A DNA stretch of 64,000 nt from Streptococcus oralis (GTDB taxonomy: Bacteria; Bacillota; Bacilli; Lactobacillales; Streptococcaceae), in the NCBI RefSeq assembly GCF_021497945.1, contig NZ_CP046524.1, positions 1,213,501 through 1,277,500 on the forward strand, read 5' to 3'. Position numbers and translations under genes: made by a program. Positions 26,599-35,000 of the stretch are shown here, piece after piece (positions within the stretch are counted from its first letter, which is position 1; each line of letters opens with the position of its first letter). The notes below the pieces were generated by a model that saw only the letters and a list, made by a program, of their open reading frames with translations, made no database searches and was not told the DNA's origin.

Positions 26599-27993
26599 CT
26601 ATCTATTTATTTTTTTCCCTACAAAACGTTGTTTATCTCTCTGCTTTCGCCCCTTCCAAGAAGCATTTACAATCGTTCCTAAACTCCTTGGAGCTTGATT
26701 AATCTTTTTTCGTACTTTTGCACTGCTCATTCCTTCTGAGTGGTATTTTTCATATTCATTTCTCCAATTACCAAAAAATAAATCTCGGAGTTCTTGATTG
26801 TAAGACAGCAAAATAAGATGGGACATCGCATCGGCATGGTTTAATGACCAATACATCCCTCTATTTTTCATTCGGTAACTGATTTTACGATGCTGACTTT
26901 CCATAATTCCTAAACTTGCTGTATCTAGATTCCTCTGTTCAGGAGGTTGTGTATATTTAAAATTTCCAAGGATTCTATTCTTAAAAACCTTAAAAGTATC
27001 AATCTTCTTTTCGTTCTGATTAAGTAGGACGAATGATTCTAGTGTATCAATAGTTGTTTTCAGTTTCTTCTTGCAATGGCTATCTATGGCTTTCATAAAT
27101 TGCTCTAGTAGCTCTACAGAATACGGTTTGACCAACTTTTTTATTTCTTTGTTTAGATGGTATCGATCCCAAAAATGTTGATGATGCTTTATCCCTAGAT
27201 CGTGTGATATTTCCTTAAATAAATGTGGAGTATATCCGTGACCCATATCTGAGTTTGTCACAAGTAGAGTATCTGACGTAATTTTAAAATGATTATAAAT
27301 ATAATCTACTACTCTTTTTCTTGCTGTTCGATTATTGGGTGACACAATTTCGACCTTATTTTTTAAAATTTTCCTCTTTCCGTACACCTCCGTTCCGGTA
27401 TGGATGACAAAATGAGATAACTCTTTATTCTGTTGTTCTTTTTCACGTCCACTGACCTTTATCCAGACACCGTCTCCTTCAAGATAAATAACAGGAGCCT
27501 CAATTTTTTTGACAGGTACTTCATCGCTATAGAAACGATAATCTTCTTTTTCATTTAACAATTGACTTGCTAGTTTAATCGCTTTTAACACCGTGTCTTT
27601 AGTGATATAAACCTGGTACATCAGTTCAATAACTTCCACTACTTTCCGATACGGTAACATTGTAGCTAGTTTAGTGATTTGATACAGCAGTTCTTTGGAA
27701 TAGGCAATACGTTTCTCCAAACCTAACTTCTCATCTACTGGAATCCTGCATTTTCCATTCTTATACCAGCGCCTTCTTGAAAAAGTTACCTGGCCAAACG
27801 TAAAAGTAACGGTTCTCTCAGCATAGTTTACAAATTTGTAACCTCTAGCTCTCATTGTGGGAGCAATATAGTTGTCATAGTCACTTACAAATTTATGAAA
27901 TCCTTGTAGATTTTTCTCTTTAAATTTCTCTACAAATTCTCTTTCATCAATAATTTTTGTATCCAAAATAAAAACACTCCCAACTAAAATCAT
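26599..27993 (-). CDS. ISLre2-family (TnGBS-type) DDE transposase
   Basis: Excision and insertion enzyme of the element. The 464-residue protein belongs to the UPF0236/ISLre2 branch of the Mutator superfamily. Candidate catalytic residues are D174 (YLEGDGVW), D249 (TNSDMGHG) and E365 (GIMESQHRKISYR), with the D/C-x2-H signature WDRYH (275-279) between the second Asp and the Glu. The N-terminus (about 60-85) carries the family block FGQVTFSRRRWYKNG. It is the gene closest to the left terminus, as in TnGBS elements. No flanking IS ends exist inside the element, so it mobilises the whole ICE, not itself alone. Confidence 0.9.
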   Translation of the reverse strand: MILVGSVFILDTKIIDEREFVEKFKEKNLQGFHKFVSDYDNYIAPTMRARGYKFVNYAERTVTFTFGQVTFSRRRWYKNGKCRIPVDEKLGLEKRIAYSKELLYQITKLATMLPYRKVVEVIELMYQVYITKDTVLKAIKLASQLLNEKEDYRFYSDEVPVKKIEAPVIYLEGDGVWIKVSGREKEQQNKELSHFVIHTGTEVYGKRKILKNKVEIVSPNNRTARKRVVDYIYNHFKITSDTLLVTNSDMGHGYTPHLFKEISHDLGIKHHQHFWDRYHLNKEIKKLVKPYSVELLEQFMKAIDSHCKKKLKTTIDTLESFVLLNQNEKKIDTFKVFKNRILGNFKYTQPPEQRNLDTASLGIMESQHRKISYRMKNRGMYWSLNHADAMSHLILLSYNQELRDLFFGNWRNEYEKYHSEGMSSAKVRKKINQAPRSLGTIVNASWKGRKQRDKQRFVGKKINR

Positions 27994-28049
27994 AATAAAA
28001 AGTATAGAGATTTTAGTTCAGGAGTTCAAATGTTTTTTGTCAGAAAAGA

Positions 28050-28076
28050 TAAAAGCCTTCCCTTATTGGGAAGGCT
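28050..28076. terminator. Terminator between partition and transposase genes
   Basis: AGCCTTCCC / GGGAAGGCT stem with T-rich DNA on both sides (minus: TTTTATCTTTT). It ends the par operon. Confidence 0.75.
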
Positions 28077-28081
28077 GTTTG

Positions 28082-28110
28082 ATTATAAATACAATTATAT
28101 TTATAATTAT
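28082..28110. repeat. AT-rich partition repeat, site 1
   Basis: Repeats of ATAATTATATTTATAATTAT type overlapping the 3' end of the ribbon-helix-helix gene. Related clusters occur at 28348-28402 and 29373-29428. Candidate centromere (parS) for the encoded partition pair. Confidence 0.45.
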
Positions 28111-28334
28111 AGTGATAAACTTTCGATTAGTTTATCAAGGTAATCTGATGCAGACTTTGCGCCGGCTGCTTTAGCAATTTCATCCAATTTTTTCCGATTG
28201 CTTGGTTTCAAAGTAAACTGAAATTGTTTCTTACGTTCAAAACTTTCAAAGCTAGCTACATCTGAAAGTTGCTCAGGTTGATGAGTTGCTTCAATAATCT
28301 GCGAAATCTCTTTTTCTTTTGGTGTGAATGCCAT
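28107..28334 (-). CDS. Small ribbon-helix-helix partition protein (ParB-analogue), probable
   Basis: A 75-residue protein whose C-terminal half (KKQFQFTLKPSNRKKLDEIAKAAGAKSASDYLDKLIESL) matches ribbon-helix-helix DNA-binding proteins, with the beta strand FQFTLK followed by two helices. Encoded 52 bp downstream of parA, it occupies the place of the centromere-binding partner in plasmid partition modules. AT repeats on both sides of the gene are its likely sites. Confidence 0.7.
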   Translation of the reverse strand: MAFTPKEKEISQIIEATHQPEQLSDVASFESFERKKQFQFTLKPSNRKKLDEIAKAAGAKSASDYLDKLIESLSL

Positions 28335-28347
28335 AACGATCTCCTTC

Positions 28348-28402
28348 TAATTATATTTATAATTGTATTTGTGTTTATAAATATAATTATATTGTATCAT
28401 AA
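28348..28402. repeat. AT-rich partition repeat, site 2
   Basis: Between and overlapping the two par genes: TAATTATATTTATAATTG followed by TTATAAATATAATTATATTG. Palindromic TATAATTATA-like units recur. Confidence 0.45.
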
Positions 28403-29193
28403 ATTTTTGAAAAAGTCTGCTCCAACTCAATGAAAAACTTTTTGTGTTTTTGATAAAGCTCAGGATTCTCCTTCATATCTGCAATAGAGATCTTATCAAT
28501 CGTGGAATGATTGAATAACTCTTTTGCTGGTACGATGCCTAGAAGGTTGTCTGTTCCCTTCTCTTTAGCTTCAAGTCCCAGGGCTTCCAGTAACTCTCTT
28601 GATGACCCATAGTTTGGTCGGATCATATTTGCTAAGAAATATAACTCAGCAGTAATGTATGATTCCCTTGTGCGATAGTCAATTACATCCTTTCTGAATG
28701 CTTCTAACCGAGTTGATAGATTGAATTTGGCATTATAACCAAACTCTGAAGGAGTCAAGGGACTAATAATAGCGTGACTGACCGCAACAGCATTTTTAGT
28801 AGCTGTCGCAAAGTCTGGTCTGCAATCAATCAAGATATAGTCAAACTGATCCAACTTTTTCTTTTCGTAGTTATCCTCTAGCCAAAGATAAAGTAACATA
28901 TTTTTTTTATCGCTGTTCTCCAGATCTCGTTCCACCGTATCAAGCTGAACTGAACCTGGAATTAAACTGATATTTTCCTTGACTTGCTTAATATCCACAT
29001 CGCCTCCTTTAAAAGCATTGGCAATTGTATTCTTGCTCTCATAGATATTGTAGCACTGAGTCAAATTACACTGATGATCTAGATCAATCAAAAGCACTTT
29101 ATGACCTTTCTTGGCAAGCCATTCAGCATAATTAAAAGTTAAAGTTGTTTTCCCAACACCGCCCTTAATAGCGGCAAATGTAATAATTTTCAT
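28387..29193 (-). CDS. ParA-family partition ATPase
   Basis: A 268-residue deviant Walker ATPase starting MKIITFAAIKGGVGKTTL, with the signature lysine in KGGVGKTT (residues 10-17), Walker A' VLLIDLDHQCNLT and ILIDCRPDFATATKNA. It segregates circular or replicating DNA by dynamic binding to the nucleoid, fitting an ICE with a plasmid replicon. The ATG at 29193 follows GGAG and overlaps the stop of the small zinc protein by 1-4 bp (ATGA). Confidence 0.9.
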   Translation of the reverse strand: MKIITFAAIKGGVGKTTLTFNYAEWLAKKGHKVLLIDLDHQCNLTQCYNIYESKNTIANAFKGGDVDIKQVKENISLIPGSVQLDTVERDLENSDKKNMLLYLWLEDNYEKKKLDQFDYILIDCRPDFATATKNAVAVSHAIISPLTPSEFGYNAKFNLSTRLEAFRKDVIDYRTRESYITAELYFLANMIRPNYGSSRELLEALGLEAKEKGTDNLLGIVPAKELFNHSTIDKISIADMKENPELYQKHKKFFIELEQTFSKIYDTI

Positions 29194-29336
29194 TCTATTT
29201 CTCCATTCCATCCGTAATAGCAATGGCTACACATTGTTTCTTCTTCATCTATCCACCAACAAGCTCCTTCGTCAGGAGTATAGCAAGCATTGTTCCAAGT
29301 GCAACCGCAAATTTTGCAATGAGATTCTTCTGCCAT
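29190..29336 (-). CDS. Small zinc-binding protein, 48 aa
   Basis: ATG at 29336-29334, stop overlapping the parA start (ATGA). The translation contains CKICGCTW, AC, ACWWID and MCSHCYYGW: two Cys pairs plus extra Cys/His that could bind zinc. The same pattern heads the 153-residue protein at 60121-60582 at the other end of the element (CRRCSCNW ... PCWWVD ... LCSHCFYGF). A GGAGATAG-like ribosome site precedes it. Function unknown; too short for routine gene callers. Confidence 0.65.
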   Translation of the reverse strand: MAEESHCKICGCTWNNACYTPDEGACWWIDEEETMCSHCYYGWNGEIE

Positions 29337-29372
29337 CTACCTATCTCCTTGTTATTTTCTATACTTCTATTA

Positions 29373-29428
29373 TACCATTATAATTATATTTGTCAATATG
29401 TTTATAATTATATTTATAATTATTTTTT
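29373..29428. repeat. AT-rich partition repeat, site 3
   Basis: CATTATAATTATATTTG and TTATAATTATATTTATAATTA, upstream of the zinc-protein/parA genes, where the par promoter should lie. Probably both operator and centromere. Confidence 0.45.
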
Positions 29429-31104
29429 TACAATGAAGTTTCTCTATCCTTACGCTGCTCCACATTTTTCTCAATGTCTTGATGTAACTTATAATCTTTT
29501 GTAATTGCTTCTACTCGTTGATACAAAGCCTGACGCTCAAAAGTCGCCTCCTTAACAAGTTTATCAATCTCAGCTTTGCGAGTGCTAGGATCTACTCTCA
29601 AATCTTTCAAAATAGAAACAGCTAGTTTAACTTCCTGAGGATCGCTCGATTCCAATGCAAGAAATGCAGACTGAATTTTATTAAGCTCACCCAAGCGTTG
29701 ATCTAATTTATCAAGCAAATTATCTACTTCTTCTAGTTCCTCTTCAAAACGATTTAACAATTCATCAAATTGCTGTCCTTCTGTCACTCCATGAGCAGAT
29801 AGATAATTATATTCACGAACAAGCTGATCCAAACTGGAGATTTTCGGATTTTTCCGGACAATCATTTCTCCGTTATCATACGACAACTGAGAAGCGACTG
29901 TTTCTCCTTTCATGTATCGATTCTTATCAGCGTGTTCAGGATTAACAAAATAGTAGAAGTCATTCTTTCTGATAAAAATTTCATAAGAGCCATCTTCTGC
30001 TTTTTCAATCTGATGAGCTGGAATAAGAATGGTTCCCTTATTTCTAATCCCAAATTCCATTTCAAGATAGATTCCATTTTTTGTTTCTTCCATCACCTGC
30101 CATTCTTCAACTGTGATTCTCATTTCAAAATCATCTTCTCGTTCTGCTACCATTTTTTCATATTCGGATTTAATTTCATCGACAGAAAAAGTCACCTCGT
30201 TAGCAACCACTCTCTCAGAAATTTTCTCTAAAGAATAATTTCCTTTTTTGGACAGTGTACGATCCCTAACATTTCTTGTTTGTTCCTGATCAGTTAAACG
30301 ATATTTTATTTCCTTTCCTGAAGTATCAACTACAAGATTTAATGCTTGAGCCTTCGATTTGAAATCTTCTAATGAGGTTGAATGTTTTAAAAGGAAATCT
30401 AAACGAGATTTAATCTCATAGCGAAAAGAATTTTTTTTGCGATAGGCATGATAGGTTTTTCGATTAGTCCATAATCGCTCTTTAAGAATTTTAGCTCCAG
30501 CTAAATCCGCATACTTATCTGAAATATTCTCTAAACTTTTTTTCGTTCCTTTCTGCCAGCGAAATTTATTTAAGGTTACAGAATTAGTAGAATTGAAAAT
30601 GATGTGGTTATGAATGTGCCCCTTATCCATGTGTGTTGCAATGACAAATTCATGTTGACCACCAGTCAATTCTAAAATTGTTTTACGACCAATCTCATGA
30701 ATTTCTTGTGGAGTCAAATCATCTTCAGGCGAAAATGATTGGATGATATGATGAGCCAAAACTCGATTCGGATTTTGAATATCCGATAATTCCTTTGTTC
30801 CTGCTCGCTGAGCTGCATTCTTTTTGGTCAAAAGAAATTCTTCTGTCGCCGTGCTAGCATCTGTAATTCCATAAGTAGATACAAGTTGCTTGACTACTCG
30901 ACCATCTTTAACCACTGCTGGAAATTCAAGCTGTTCATCTTGTTCTAAGAAACTCGTTTTAGATGGATTCTCGATATAGCGTAAAGCATTATTTAAACTT
31001 TTTGTATCAGTCAGCTCGACCGTCTTTGCTTCATCCTCAATATATTTTGTAGATCGTCCTAAAGAAGCCACTCCTTTTATCTGCAACACTTTTGTTACAA
31101 CCAT
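29428..31104 (-). CDS. Relaxase (MobA/PcfG-like, MOBP-type)
   Basis: Nicks oriT and pilots the transferred strand. The 558-residue protein has the relaxase core in the first 210 residues, with the metal-binding three-histidine motif HMDKGHIHNHIIF (H158, H163, H165). An N-terminal Tyr (Y21 or Y43) is the probable nucleophile. The C-terminal 250 residues are helical and charged (coiled coil near the end). It overlaps mobC by 10 bp. In pCF10 the equivalent pair is PcfF-PcfG. Confidence 0.88.
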   Translation of the reverse strand: MVVTKVLQIKGVASLGRSTKYIEDEAKTVELTDTKSLNNALRYIENPSKTSFLEQDEQLEFPAVVKDGRVVKQLVSTYGITDASTATEEFLLTKKNAAQRAGTKELSDIQNPNRVLAHHIIQSFSPEDDLTPQEIHEIGRKTILELTGGQHEFVIATHMDKGHIHNHIIFNSTNSVTLNKFRWQKGTKKSLENISDKYADLAGAKILKERLWTNRKTYHAYRKKNSFRYEIKSRLDFLLKHSTSLEDFKSKAQALNLVVDTSGKEIKYRLTDQEQTRNVRDRTLSKKGNYSLEKISERVVANEVTFSVDEIKSEYEKMVAEREDDFEMRITVEEWQVMEETKNGIYLEMEFGIRNKGTILIPAHQIEKAEDGSYEIFIRKNDFYYFVNPEHADKNRYMKGETVASQLSYDNGEMIVRKNPKISSLDQLVREYNYLSAHGVTEGQQFDELLNRFEEELEEVDNLLDKLDQRLGELNKIQSAFLALESSDPQEVKLAVSILKDLRVDPSTRKAEIDKLVKEATFERQALYQRVEAITKDYKLHQDIEKNVEQRKDRETSL

Positions 31105-31463
31105 CGCTCTTGTTCCTTTGTTTGATTTTCCTGTTTTTGGATAAATTGATTGACGGTATCTTTCAGATGTTTTTGCAATTCAAGAATCTGACTCAATTCA
31201 TTGAGACTAGCTTGATTATCTTCGTTTACCTTTTTTGCAACCTGATTAATATTGACCCCTATCCGATTTATTTCTTTACGCAGTTCTCTCAATTCTTCAA
31301 AATTTAAGATTTTGACCTCGCCCATAATCAACATAATTCGGGCAAAGGCATTAAAATTTGTCATTCCAGATTCTGCAACTTTAGTTGAAATAAACCGTGC
31401 CTCTTCTTCCGTCAAACGAATTTTTTTCTGAATCATTCGCTTTCGTTTTTCTCCATTTTTCAA
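31095..31463 (-). CDS. MobC/PcfF-like relaxosome accessory protein
   Basis: A 122-residue protein with a ribbon-helix-helix start (IQKKIRLTEEEARFISTKVAESGMTNFNAFARIMLIMG) and the MobC core LRELRKEINRIGVNINQVAKKVNE (about residues 60-83). It binds oriT and helps load the relaxase. It lies between the probable oriT and the relaxase gene. Confidence 0.87.
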   Translation of the reverse strand: MKNGEKRKRMIQKKIRLTEEEARFISTKVAESGMTNFNAFARIMLIMGEVKILNFEELRELRKEINRIGVNINQVAKKVNEDNQASLNELSQILELQKHLKDTVNQFIQKQENQTKEQERWL

Positions 31464-31499
31464 AAATCATCACCTCTGTTCTGCTATTTCTTGATTGAG

Positions 31500-31670
31500 G
31501 GGCCCAGCCCCCTTTCTTCTGGCAAGCATAGCACTTGGGTACCCAAATGCTGTTTTTAAAAAGGTCAAAGATAGTCAGGGTGTCGCCCCTGACTATTCTT
31601 GACTTTTTAAATCTTTGGGGAAATCCCCAATCCCCTAATCCCTGCAAGCAGGAATGTTGTTCTATCACGA
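31500..31670 (-). other. Probable origin of transfer (oriT)
   Basis: A 170 bp gene-free stretch upstream of mobC with dense inverted repeats: AGCA-n-TTGGGTACCCAA-n-TGCT at 31530-31551; a 22-23 bp imperfect repeat with arms AAAAAGGTCAAAGATAGTC and its partner at 31558-31608 around a short loop; and CTTTGGGGAAATCCCCAA and CCTGCAAGCAGG at 31612-31652. Position next to mobC-relaxase and this structure are typical of oriT. The nic site is not assigned. Confidence 0.65.
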
Positions 31671-31683
31671 GGGAAAAGTTTGA

Positions 31684-31992
31684 CTAAACTTTTAAGTCTT
31701 CTAGTAGAAGCTCCATTGTATCAACCAGCTCCATTTTTAAAATTTCGTCTTTTAGTTGCTCAAATCTTTCATCACTCATTCCTTCAATTTCTTTAAGTGC
31801 AATGGGATACATTTCTACTTCTTCTAACTCATAGTTTGTTTTGATTCGCATATCTCTACGAAGAATGTAGAGGCATTCTTTACGAGAAATATGCTGGTTG
31901 ACTTCATTCACTTTTGGCGAATCTGTAGCCTCATTCTCAAAAAATATCTCCATTAAAATATCAAAAGTTTCTTGTCTTAGATTTTCAATCAT
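31684..31992 (-). CDS. Hypothetical ICE protein, 102 aa
   Basis: Not recognised. A 102-residue acidic, helical protein (pattern LRQETFDILMEIFFENE and ERFEQLKDEILKMELVDTMELLLEDL). It lies 50 bp downstream of the large primase-like gene and just before oriT, so it may be expressed with the mobilisation genes. Confidence 0.6.
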   Translation of the reverse strand: MIENLRQETFDILMEIFFENEATDSPKVNEVNQHISRKECLYILRRDMRIKTNYELEEVEMYPIALKEIEGMSDERFEQLKDEILKMELVDTMELLLEDLKV

Positions 31993-32043
31993 CTTCTGTT
32001 TCTCCTTTTTTATTTTTCTTCCGACGGGTTAGTAGTGCCTCCA

Positions 32044-35000
32044 TTAGTGAGGGCTGCTCAGGGACTTTTTTTCTTCCACCTGCTTTACAGCCTCCGCCTT
32101 TTGATTACCCAACTGCTCAGATTTTTCTTTTGCCTGTTGGAGTTTATCAGCAAACTTATCTTTCGTTACGCTTTTATTTTTCACCAGTTCTAACTTAGCA
32201 TCCATTCGGTCAATCAAACTTTTTGCTTCCTTCTGAACAATCTGCAGTTGTTCCACCATATCTTCAAAACCATTTTTATCTTTCGCCCAAATAGCCAAAT
32301 ATCCAAAACTGTAACTACTCGTATCAAAACCAAAATGATTAGCTACGACATAGGCTACACTTTCAGCTTGTAATTCTTGCTTACGATATTGGTCGTCCCC
32401 ATATTGGGCATTAGTTCCTCTGTGTAAATCTGAGTGAGCCATTTCATGAAAAATTGTTTTTAGAATATGTTCTTGCCCCTTTAATCCTTTTGAAATGACA
32501 ATTCGATTTTCATCTGGAGAGTAATAACCATTTGCGCTTTCTCTTTTAATATCTTCAAAACTGATAGGAACCTGATTATCCATCGAAACTGCTTTGGCTG
32601 CTCGATATAAATCTTCATAATCTTTAACAGAACCAGTCAATTCATTAATTGCTTTTGGCAATTCTTTTCCTTCTGTTTGAGAAACATCGAAGACATTCCC
32701 TAATTTGAATCGAGTCACAGTGACTTCCTTCTCTTCCATTCCATTCTCAGACGGAGAAAAACTCAACTCATTTTGATTAGCAGAAATCTTAGTTTTTACT
32801 TGATACGGAACCCAAATTTTCAGAGCTTTAGAACCTTTTTTGACTGTTCTTTCAAAATCCGTTTTCCATTTATTAAAACTTGCGACTTGGGAAACATTAG
32901 GATTCTGCATCTTCAGCAAATGAATATTGTTGAGGGAGTAGTTATGAAACTTACTCATCGTATCCAAGAAAGATTTAAACTGTTCTGAATCCAAATAGTT
33001 CTTCATTCCCTCTTTCAAGTGTTCAGCTAAACCTTTTGTATCTTTATTTGCGACCAACTGGGAAATGGTTTGTTCCGAATTTTTAGTAGCAATTTCTTCG
33101 ATAATAATAGCACCTGCAGCTACTTCGGCATCTGTCCTTCTTTCTCGATCTTCCTGCTTTTTATGAAGGTTAGAAGCAGCATTGTATGGATCTGTTCCTT
33201 GCAACATCTCATCAGAATTAGAAATACCATCACCATCCAAATCACGATCCCTCTCATCTTTTCGGTTATACTGATAAATTTTTTCGTATGGATTATCTGG
33301 TGTATTCTGCGAATTCTTGACTTGTGCTTTTTCAAATTCATCCCGAATGTTTTCGATGGTTTGTTCACTCGCCAATTTCTCCATATGATACTGATTGAAT
33401 AATGCCCCATCTATCTTCATCAACTCTGGATGCTCTCGCATTTCTCGTGTTCCAAGTCTCTCTTTGTGAGCGATTGGGTTAATCTCGTCCCCAATATCGT
33501 AACGAATGCCATCCTGAATCAGTTCACCATCAGGAGCGTAGATACTAAACTGGATCTTAGTTGGAGAGATGTAGGCTTCTGGGTGACCACTAGTTACTTG
33601 TTGTAGCCCTTCCTGATGTAGCTGATAGAAGCTCTGATTGGCCTTATATAGTTCCTTAGCAAAATCTTGATAAGATATCAGCTCTGTTTCTTTAAATGGC
33701 AATTTAGGCCCATCTGGGCGCTCTTCAGCCCATTGAAGCCGTACATGGTAGTTCTCCTTATAGATATAATCTTGTTTCCATTCTTTATAAAAATCTGAAT
33801 TTGTATCTAAAAGATGATCTTCTCCAGCTGCAGCAACAATCTGATCAAATTTATCATTGTACTGCTCCGCATAGTCAAGATACTGATTCCAGGCTTGATG
33901 AAATTCTTCTGGAGTTTTTGAGATGTCACCTGGCACACCTACATTATAGACAGTATCTAAGACTTGAGTAAACGTAGCTGAATCAAGTGAGATTTTATTC
34001 AATGTGTTCTTTGGAGCAATCTGTTCAATTTCTTTAGTTGCATCAGGTTGGATTTCCTCAAACAAGCCATTTTTCATAATGGATTGCAATTCTTTGCCCC
34101 CATCCTTAATATAGTCCTCATTGATCGATAGCTGTTCAATGTGGCCATTACGTTCACGGAATACAGCAAGAATAGGAGTTTTATCTGCCGTCTCCAGTTC
34201 TTTGACCAGTCTTGCTCTAGATTGAAATACTGATACTGGAATGTAATTTTCTTCTTCCAGCTCTTTAAACAGTAAAATAATATCTTTATCATCAGACTTT
34301 ATAAGGCTGTCAAAGCGCCCATTATATCGTCTAAGATTAGTTAAATCATCAAAATAGAAAGAGGTACTTTCTGTTGCGACTGAAAGATCTGACAGGACGT
34401 TGATTTTGTCAAAAGCCGCATCATTGTTAGCCAAAAGAATATTATCAAAGTGCCCGTTTCCTTCTGCAAAATCACGTAAAGTTTTTTCAGGTGTCTGCCC
34501 TGGTGCAAGTGGCTTGATCCCCGTCAAGTGCATGAAGTGTTTTTCTTCAAAATTTACTTGTACAGTCTTATCAGGAGTGACATAATAAATCTTAGAGTTA
34601 GCCAATTCAGCCAAATAATACTGCGCTGCATTCTGAATAGTTTGACTACGAATTGGACGATTCAATTTAGCTAATTCATGCGAGGAAATAGAATGATAGT
34701 GGCCATCGTTACTTGACTGAAACTCTTCATTTATGGTAAAATATAATAAATGAGAGGATAACGTAGGACGACTGGTAACAGAGCGTTCAAAGGTACCAAC
34801 TTCTGGTACGGGTGTGGGACTGCCTTCAGCCCTGGGCTGTAAAAACCCCTGACTACCATTGGTCCTCTCATTTTTTTGATACTCTGAATTCACATTTTGC
34901 TCTTGAGACTTCCCAAGGGCTTTTTCTGTGCTCTGATTTTCTTCCAGTGCTTCATAAGTATCTCCAAGAGGATTGGAAGGTTTTTCAAAGGTTACTGTTT

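Noticed and set aside
26599..27993. Independent ISLre2 insertion sequence
   Set aside because: No IS ends flank the transposase gene alone; the only matching inverted repeats are the ends of the whole element at 26349 and 60723.
28082..29428. CRISPR array
   Set aside because: The repeats are AT-rich, irregular and lie around par genes; there are no unique spacers of constant length and no cas genes anywhere in the window.
31381..31668. 95-codon minus-strand frame through the oriT region
   Set aside because: It crosses the inverted repeats of oriT and the mobC gene in another frame, has no family features and no ribosome site; treated as a shadow.
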